A stretch of DNA of 12,150 nt, taken from Asaia bogorensis. GTDB lineage: Bacteria; Pseudomonadota; Alphaproteobacteria; Acetobacterales; Acetobacteraceae. Below are positions 8,301 through 12,150 of this stretch, one piece after another. The stretch covers positions 1 to 12,150 of the forward strand of contig CAMBXJ010000069.1 of the NCBI GenBank assembly GCA_945871455.1, given 5' to 3'. The notes beneath the pieces are model-generated. The model made no database searches and was not told where the DNA came from. It saw nothing but the letters and a program-made list of their open reading frames with translations. A program made the translations under genes and the position numbers. Each line of letters opens with the position of its first letter. Position 1 is the stretch's first letter.

Positions 8301-8372
8301 CGGCTGCGTCTGCAAACCGAAAAGAACGAAGCTGGCTACTGGCGCGACACCGGCGCCCTGAGCGTGCCGTAG
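5304..8372 (+). CDS. srfB: SrfB-family virulence-factor homologue, actin/HSP70-like ATPase
   Basis: The protein has 1022 residues, close to enteric SrfB (about 1000). The N-terminal IVSLIPQSGLQFIDLRF fits the family. Nucleotide-binding motifs of the actin/HSP70 superfamily are visible: a phosphate-1-like DIGNARTCGILVED (261-274), a phosphate-2-like DIGGGTTDLM (572-581) and an adenosine-type LLLSGRPSRM (766-775), then DPKTTAAVGAM (816-826). SSPKRYLWD (359-367) and YARTFPDVPRRLRRIMLTMPP (from 459) are further family-like blocks. An Arg/Gln-rich insert lies at about 409-430 and a Gly/Ala/Val linker at 883-910, ahead of a C-terminal beta-rich domain. No signal peptide or membrane helix is seen, so it is probably cytoplasmic. 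In Salmonella srfABC belongs to the SsrB-regulated factors; the biochemical role is not established. It is the first gene of the module with srfC and the membrane-protein gene. Confidence 0.9.
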   Translation: MQRLPQIVSLIPQSGLQFIDLRFAAERLPRAPRVFWEQPLPPGATAPPGLVNLRELTTDPTGTLLDPVSGRTPPDEETYAVGRNQAMEPFLGRWVPVPFFRVAAMAAAGREVYDKGPTNWARILISELPAPDDEGNSHHVVLALDTGLRPREEGRPYTAISPADSERAGEFTFVAGAEATNWFMSEPWMAQWLEELLRESRQASGRRVRPEDESRGCEHWARYISLLALIAEARMMPRIKLVDVVSASRSYEPISVDLVLDIGNARTCGILVEDDRDSRLNLNNSYALRLRDLGQPHRVYAEPFDSRVEFARASFGKDAIARRSGRANAFAWASPVRVGPEAVRLSAASRGNEGATGLSSPKRYLWDERPTSQVWRFNGMAADGMTTEPPVSGSFMASVTEDGEVLRAPRRRRQSGQSQSGQRQPAVRARFSRSSLMTFLLTEILLQALSQINAIDSRYARTFPDVPRRLRRIMLTMPPAMPLAEQRIFNDRAEAAVRLAWDMLGWGSPGPNTPPEPRVIANLDEATATQLVFLYTEASQRLRGDPGGFFALTGRHRPGYGTVPSLRVASIDIGGGTTDLMICTFASEHGQEIEPRQNFREGFRIAGDEVLQEVIQTVILPQIEQALTGAGARDAKAILREILGGDRGSQSELERHLRRQLITQVLEPVGLAILHGYEKVTDRAASGATSEILRATLGEILKDRDVSAPVHYLEQQAARAGAIGFRLRDAEIAAFAPRLDAVVQAALGPVLADLCEVVHAFDCDWLLLSGRPSRMRAVTDLVLAKMPVPPHRIVGMHRYAAGSWYPFRDAAGRVDDPKTTAAVGAMLCAVAEGRLEGFLMRTSRLAMRSTARFLGRMDLSGQIRRDNVLLRDPDRPIVPVAKGAGVGAGVGAGVGPSAGSGVGASVGASPPEVTFTMDFRAPVFLGFRQLDLERWPATRLYVLEYANPDNVPRLKLPLRLTIRRAEIDQERADAEEMREDFEVEEIVDAEGDPQHRSVVRLRLQTEKNEAGYWRDTGALSVP
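7959..8030 (+). repeat. Two pairs of 12-bp tandem repeats encoding a Gly/Ala/Val linker
   Basis: Inside srfB, GTCGGGGCAGGC is repeated exactly at 7959-7970 and 7971-7982, and GTGGGCGCATCC exactly at 8007-8018 and 8019-8030. The units are 12 bp, so frame is kept; they encode VGAG and VGAS steps of a flexible linker (residues 883-910). The repeats probably change number by slippage, altering linker length without breaking the gene. Confidence 0.85.
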
Positions 8373-8420
8373 GCGATGCGCGAGAGCGTTCAGCCCATCC
8401 GGGGCCTGGCCGGCCAACAC

Positions 8421-8508
8421 CGTCATGGTGGGCGCAGGCCCACCATCCATGACTTTGCCGAGATCACCCCTGCCAGCCGTGGATGGCGGGCCTGCGCCCA
8501 CCATGACG
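8421..8508. repeat. Long inverted repeat (REP/BIME-like) between srfB and srfC
   Basis: Arms of 31 bp (8421-8451 and 8478-8508) are complementary except for one A/C mismatch and one G-T wobble, with a 26-nt spacer. Each arm also folds on itself: in the left arm ATGGTGGGC and GCCCACCAT form a 9-bp stem around GCAG, and the right arm does so with one mismatch. The element fills much of the 191-bp gap between the genes, which holds no other gene. It resembles the dispersed palindromes of alphaproteobacteria whose spurious translations (WWAQAHHP, VGAGPPSM) recur in annotated proteomes. No T-run follows, so it is not a classical terminator. Confidence 0.9.
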
Positions 8509-8563
8509 CGGATGGGTTGGTGTTCGATGCCAGGCGATCTCGGCGCCGTAGGAATCCGTTCGC

Positions 8564-11200
8564 ATGACCGACACAGATCAAGGCACCGAACCCGCGAACG
8601 AAGCCCTCGCCGGACGCTGCGAGCAACTCGCCGAAACGGCGACCGGCGCCATCGAATGGCTGAGCATGGCGGGCGATCTGGTGGGCGAGGCCGGCCCGGC
8701 CATGACGCGCGATTTCCGCCGGGAGACCTTGCGCGCCCGGAAGCTGGCCGCCGCCGCGCGCCGGCCCATGTGCGTGTCGGTTTTCGGACCGAGCCAGCAG
8801 GGAAAGAGCTATCTGGTGGCGTCCCTGGCGCGCAAGGACGACGCGCTGGCCATGATCCGCTTCGGCGACGAAACGCGCGACTTCGTGGGCGATATCAATC
8901 CGGACGGCGGCAAGGAATCCACCGGCCTGGTCACCCGCTTCACCATCCGCCCGGTGGCCGGCCTGCCCGGGATGCCGGTCGCCTGCCGCATGCTGTCGGA
9001 AACCGACATCGTCAAGATCATGGCGAACGCCTTCATGGAGGATTTCGACCGTGATTCCGTCACCGCTCTGGAACCGGCTCTGATCGAGGCTACCCTGACC
9101 CGCCTGCGCCTCCAGGCCGCGCGAGACCCGGTCGGCCGCCTGAACGACGACGACGTCTACGACCTGTTCGAGTATTTCGAGCGATACTTTCGCAACCACC
9201 CCAGCCATGTGGCGCTGAAACCGGCGATCTGGCGGGAAATGGAAACCCTGGCACCCCGGTTGTCGATCCCCGACCGGACCGAACTGTTCGGCCTGCTGTG
9301 GAACGCCACCCCCACCATGACCCGGGTGGCCACGAAGCTGATCTCGGCCCTGGCGCTGCTGGACTTCCCGGACGAGGCGTTCTGCCCAATGGCGGCCATC
9401 GAGCCCAAGCGCACCAGCATCATCGACGTCGAAACCATGTCCTCCCTGGGCGCCGACGGCGGGGAGACCGTCGCGGTCGCCACCCGGGCGGGACGGAAAG
9501 CGGACCTGCAACGCGCGGTGCTGACGGCGGTCGTCGCGGAGTTGCAATTGCAACTGGCCGACAAACCGTTCGACTTCTTCGACCATACGGACCTGCTGGA
9601 TTTCCCAGGCGCCCGGACCCGCGGCAAGGAATCCGCCCAGAACGCGGAAACCGAGGCCGCCAACAACATCTTTCTGCTGTTTCGGCGCGGCAAGGTTGCC
9701 TACCTGTATCAGCGCTATCTTGCCGAACAGGAACTGACCTCCATGCTGCTGTGCCTGCGCCACAGCAACCAGGAAGTCGCCACCGTGCCATTCATGGTCA
9801 ACGACTGGATCGCCAGCACGCATGGGGCGACGCCCGAAGACCGGCAGGGTCGCGAAACCGCGCTGTTCCTGATCTTCACCATGTTCGACGTCGAATTCGC
9901 CAGCAAGGCGGGCCAGCGAGACGATCAGGCGGAACGCTGGTCGACCCGTATCGAGACGACGCTCTACTCCTATTTGGGCAAGAGCCACGAATGGCCGCAT
10001 GCCTGGACCCCCGGACACCCATTCGCGAACACGTTCTGGCTGCGCAATCCCGCCGTCCGCGACGAAGGACTGCTGGATTACGACGGCAAGACGGAAATCG
10101 CCTTCCGCAATCCGGAACGGATGGCGATGCTGCGCACCATCTTCCTGGACAATCCGGACGTCCGAAAGCATTTCGCCGATCCGGCCCTGGCATGGGACTC
10201 CGCCATGGCGCTCAACGACGGCGGCATCGCCTATATCGCCGCCCGCCTTGGCCCGGTCTGCAATCCCGCTTTGAAGCGGCGCCAGGTCGATGGGCAATTG
10301 CACGACCTGGCGCGCCGCATGGCGGGGCGGTTGGAGCCTTACCACGTCTCGGGCGATCTGGACGCCGAACTGACCAAGCGGCGGACCGAAGCCCGCATGG
10401 TCGGGCGGCAGTTGCTCGCCTGTGCCGAGGCGCAGGCCTTCGGGTTGCTGCTGCGCGAATTGCAGGTACAAGCCGATACATTGGCCGAATTGTTCCGCAG
10501 CCAATTGTTGGCCGCGTCGGATGGGTCGTCTTTCGTCAACGCGCCAGTCGGCATGCGGGCCACCCACGAGACCCTGCTGAACGAATTCGACGTCGGTTTC
10601 GACGATCCCGCGCCGGCCTCGGTGGCGCCAGGGGGCGACGGGGGGCCGCGCGATCTTGCCGATCTGTTCGCGGAAACCGCGATTATCGAGTGGTTGGAAG
10701 GCCTGCAACGATTCGCCAACCGTCCGGACGGCCCGACCCTGTTCCGCCTGGACCACGACGCATCCGCCATCCTGATCGCGCAACTGGCGGCCGGGGCACG
10801 CCGGTTGCGCCTGCGGGAAAGCATCGCCGAGCGGATGCGGGTGGGGGCGACGTACCATCAGGGACTGGCGGATCGGCTGTTGAAGCCGGTGATGATCGCC
10901 GAACGCATGATCAACGACTTCGTCACCTGGATGGGCTTCAACCTGATGCCACCCGACGCTCGGCCCAAGGCCGGGCGGGATCAGCGGATCGTCTTCACCC
11001 GCGCCCCGGCGGCGGAAGATATCCCGGTCCTGTCGGAAACCCCGCTGGCCTACGACGCGGCGTTCTATGTCGATTGGGCTGTCAGCTTCGTCCGTCTGGT
11101 GGAAGACAACGTCCGTGACACCGGCGGCGTTACGGTGGACATCGCAACCAATGCGCGCCTCGGTTCGCTGTTGCAGGGGTTGCGGTCGCTGGCGGCCTGA
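8564..11200 (+). CDS. srfC: SrfC-family virulence-factor homologue, P-loop GTPase-like
   Basis: The protein has 878 residues, in the size range of SrfC-family proteins. VSVFGPSQQGKSYLVASLA holds a Walker A motif, GPSQQGKS (75-82). KESTGLVTRFT (117-127) is in the place of switch I, with T120 or T124 as candidate. DLLDFPGARTRG (343-354) supplies DxxG (D346-G349) as the G3 motif. ALFLIFTMFD (433-442) fits a strand ending in a degenerate G4, TMFD, in place of NKxD. The N-terminal 70 residues and the C-terminal half (about 520-878) are largely helical with no named domain; overall the layout recalls large dynamin-like GTPases, which is inference. No signal peptide or membrane helix is seen. AGGA lies 10 nt before the ATG at 8564. 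It lies directly downstream of srfB, as in enteric srfABC clusters. Confidence 0.88.
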   Translation: MTDTDQGTEPANEALAGRCEQLAETATGAIEWLSMAGDLVGEAGPAMTRDFRRETLRARKLAAAARRPMCVSVFGPSQQGKSYLVASLARKDDALAMIRFGDETRDFVGDINPDGGKESTGLVTRFTIRPVAGLPGMPVACRMLSETDIVKIMANAFMEDFDRDSVTALEPALIEATLTRLRLQAARDPVGRLNDDDVYDLFEYFERYFRNHPSHVALKPAIWREMETLAPRLSIPDRTELFGLLWNATPTMTRVATKLISALALLDFPDEAFCPMAAIEPKRTSIIDVETMSSLGADGGETVAVATRAGRKADLQRAVLTAVVAELQLQLADKPFDFFDHTDLLDFPGARTRGKESAQNAETEAANNIFLLFRRGKVAYLYQRYLAEQELTSMLLCLRHSNQEVATVPFMVNDWIASTHGATPEDRQGRETALFLIFTMFDVEFASKAGQRDDQAERWSTRIETTLYSYLGKSHEWPHAWTPGHPFANTFWLRNPAVRDEGLLDYDGKTEIAFRNPERMAMLRTIFLDNPDVRKHFADPALAWDSAMALNDGGIAYIAARLGPVCNPALKRRQVDGQLHDLARRMAGRLEPYHVSGDLDAELTKRRTEARMVGRQLLACAEAQAFGLLLRELQVQADTLAELFRSQLLAASDGSSFVNAPVGMRATHETLLNEFDVGFDDPAPASVAPGGDGGPRDLADLFAETAIIEWLEGLQRFANRPDGPTLFRLDHDASAILIAQLAAGARRLRLRESIAERMRVGATYHQGLADRLLKPVMIAERMINDFVTWMGFNLMPPDARPKAGRDQRIVFTRAPAAEDIPVLSETPLAYDAAFYVDWAVSFVRLVEDNVRDTGGVTVDIATNARLGSLLQGLRSLAA

Positions 11201-11267
11201 CAACGGCCTCCGTCGTTCGGGGCATCAGACCAACCGACCGAAACAGTGACCCACGGCGACAACGGAA

Positions 11268-11352
11268 GCTGTCATTGCGAGCGCAGCGAAGCAATCCAGG
11301 GCAACCAACAGGATCGACGGCTGGATTGCTTCGCTGCGCTCGCAATGGCAGC
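11268..11352. repeat. Long inverted repeat of the 'gtcattgcgag' dispersed type
   Basis: Arms of 32 bp (11268-11299 and 11321-11352) match at 31 positions, the exception being a T that gives a G-T wobble, around a 21-nt spacer. The core GTCATTGCGAGCGCAGCGAA with the following GCAATCCAG is a dispersed palindrome that I recognise from many proteobacterial genomes; its spurious translations (ERSEAIQ, RAQRSNPG, LLRCARN) recur in protein databases. It lies in the 267-bp gap after srfC and has no T-run, so it is not a classical terminator, though it could protect the 3' end of an upstream mRNA. Confidence 0.93.
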
Positions 11353-11381
11353 GGCCGCCCATGGGTAGCGGTTACGCCGGT

Positions 11382-11390
11382 TGGTATAAT
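11382..11390 (+). promoter_or_regulatory. Extended -10 promoter candidate upstream of the membrane-protein gene
   Basis: TGGTATAAT combines a perfect TATAAT (11385-11390) with the TG of an extended -10. No -35 hexamer is seen at 16-18 bp. It lies in an AT-rich patch directly after the palindrome and about 80 bp before the GTG start at 11468. A second, weaker candidate is TGCTATCAT (11429-11437). If used, the third gene of the module can be transcribed apart from srfBC. Confidence 0.5.
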
Positions 11391-11417
11391 GTGGGGTATT
11401 TCAACGGGAGGCGCGCC

Positions 11418-11480
11418 GTGGCGGCTTATGCTATCATCGCGGACGTTAGTTTGGAGGACGATCGAGCGTGGCACGCGTAA
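11418..11480 (+). CDS. Possible 20-residue leader peptide overlapping the next gene
   Basis: GGGAGG (11406-11411) lies 6 nt before a GTG at 11418 that opens a 20-codon frame, MAAYAIIADVSLEDDRAWHA, ending TAA at 11478-11480. The frame overlaps the GTG start of the membrane-protein gene at 11468 by 13 nt in another register. Its Shine-Dalgarno sequence and spacing are better than those of the downstream gene, and it lies right after the -10 candidate, so translational coupling or leader-type control is possible. It may also be chance; the peptide resembles nothing I know. Confidence 0.3.
   Translation: MAAYAIIADVSLEDDRAWHA
11453..11457 (+). promoter_or_regulatory. Ribosome binding site of the membrane-protein gene
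   Basis: GGAGG lies 10 nt before the GTG at 11468, and an in-frame TAG at 11447-11449 closes the frame upstream. Together they leave this GTG as the only reasonable start. Confidence 0.6.
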
Positions 11481-12150
11481 CCGCCGAACCCGATTCAAGC
11501 CGCTCCATCGGCTATGCCCGGATCGTCATCGACGGGCTCAATCAGATGCCCAAGGACACCAGCTTCCGTATCTGGCGGGAGGGTTATCCGACGCCAAACC
11601 TTGGCCCGCGCGGCTGGCAGGTGCGGGAAGAACGTCTGAAGCCGATGCAAATGGTCGTCGAGGACACGCAGGTCGTGCTGGTCGTCAGCCCGGCCGTCAC
11701 ACGTTTCCTTGATGTCGAACCCTATGTCTTCGCGCTGCCCGCGGCGGGAGTCGAGGCGCCCCTGTTCTGGCCCGACACGATCGATGTTTTCGAGGGCGAT
11801 CTGCCACCGGCGACGGAACAACCACCTGATGAACCGGTCACGCAGGTCTCGCCGTCCGGTGCCAACCGTGGTGGGAATGGGTCCACCGGGGTGCCAGCGG
11901 CCGGAACCGCCCCGCCAACCACCACCACCGAGGCGGTCGCGTCGCCAATCGCAACGCCGCCAACCCAATCGCCGCGTCCGGACTCCAAGGATGGGGCCAA
12001 GGCGCCGTTGATCCTGGCCGGTGTGGCGGGGCTGATGCTGCTGGTTCTGGTGGGCGGAGGGGCCTGGTGGCTCTGGCTCCGACCGGTGGACGAGCCGCCG
12101 CCGGCGCCGATCGCCCAGGTACCGCCCAGCCCACCCGCCGTTCCCGCGCC
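11468..12150 (+). CDS. Single-pass membrane protein downstream of srfC (N-terminal part)
   Basis: A frame opens with GTG at 11468 and is still open at the window end after 227 codons. An N-terminal domain of about 115 residues (SIGYARIVIDGLNQMPKDTS, FRIWREGYPTPNLGPRGWQV, MVVEDTQVVLVVSPAVTRFL) looks beta-rich and is followed by a Thr/Pro-rich linker (about 115-178). A membrane helix, LILAGVAGLMLLVLVGGGAW (181-200), ends in WLWLRP, and a Pro-rich stretch begins after it. With no signal peptide, the N-terminal domain is probably cytoplasmic and the unseen C-terminal part periplasmic. I do not recognise the N-terminal domain. Its place suggests it anchors SrfB or SrfC at the membrane and could be the counterpart of enteric SrfA, but I see no sequence similarity to support that. 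Confidence 0.75.
   Translation, partial: MARVTAEPDSSRSIGYARIVIDGLNQMPKDTSFRIWREGYPTPNLGPRGWQVREERLKPMQMVVEDTQVVLVVSPAVTRFLDVEPYVFALPAAGVEAPLFWPDTIDVFEGDLPPATEQPPDEPVTQVSPSGANRGGNGSTGVPAAGTAPPTTTTEAVASPIATPPTQSPRPDSKDGAKAPLILAGVAGLMLLVLVGGGAWWLWLRPVDEPPPAPIAQVPPSPPAVPA

Noticed and set aside
8421..8508. Intrinsic terminator after srfB
   Set aside because: The stem is long but followed by mixed sequence without a T-run; the nested arms fit a dispersed palindrome better.
9298..11118. A 606-codon plus-strand frame within srfC
   Set aside because: It is out of frame with the clear GTPase-motif frame, has Arg/Gly/Pro-rich shadow composition and no domain signs.
8423..11203. A 926-codon open frame on the minus strand, antisense to the whole of srfC
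   Set aside because: Its frame mirrors srfC codon bias in high-GC DNA; the translation is rich in Gln, Gly, Arg and His with no family pattern, and its start and end run through srfC and the palindrome.
8421..11352. Composite transposon or island bounded by the two palindromes
   Set aside because: The palindromes are unrelated in sequence, no transposase or target duplication is visible, and srfB and the third gene of the module lie outside the interval.
11275..11712. Plus-strand frame starting MRAQRSNPG through the second palindrome
   Set aside because: This is the well-known spurious translation of the dispersed repeat, and it is out of frame with the GTG gene at 11468.

Overview
The window is a high-GC stretch of bacterial chromosome that looks alphaproteobacterial, most likely Acetobacteraceae or Rhodospirillales. 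The grounds are the coupling of an IalB-family periplasmic protein to rlmN, the codon bias (long antisense shadow ORFs), the conserved hypothetical genes, and two dispersed-repeat-type palindromes of kinds common in alphaproteobacterial genomes. This is inference from remembered family patterns; no search was run.

Left third (1-5042), ordinary housekeeping and regulatory genes. On the minus strand a TrmH/SpoU-type RNA methyltransferase (775-1356), a secreted IalB-family protein (203-727) and the N-terminal part of RlmN (1-218, cut by the window edge) form a tight unit; rlmN overlaps the IalB gene. Head-to-head with it, only 22 bp away, is a SAM methyltransferase with a PqqD-like C-terminal region (1379-2629). 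It converges on and overlaps an XRE/MmyB-like regulator (2592-3437, minus). A gene-free interval of almost 500 bp then leads to a DsbA-fold, 2-hydroxychromene-2-carboxylate-isomerase-like protein (3932-4555, plus). That gene converges on a one-TM conserved hypothetical protein (4530-5042, minus).

Right two thirds (5043-12150), a srfB-srfC module. A 261-bp divergent gap with an AT-rich promoter candidate, a 14-bp tandem repeat and a G-quadruplex-type G-run cluster precedes SrfB (5304-8372), a 1022-residue protein with actin/HSP70-type nucleotide-binding motifs. SrfC (8564-11200) follows; it is an 878-residue P-loop GTPase-like protein. The third gene (11468 to the window end) is incomplete. 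It starts with GTG behind a good Shine-Dalgarno sequence and encodes an unrecognised N-terminal domain, a Thr/Pro-rich linker and one transmembrane helix. Its place suggests the membrane partner of the two nucleotide-binding proteins.

Both gaps of this three-gene module hold long near-perfect inverted repeats from two unrelated families (8421-8508 and 11268-11352). The second gap also carries an extended -10 promoter candidate and a 20-codon leader-like ORF that overlaps the start of the third gene. SrfB, SrfC and the membrane protein together are the least understood system here: an actin-like ATPase, a GTPase-like protein and a single-pass membrane protein with no established mechanism.
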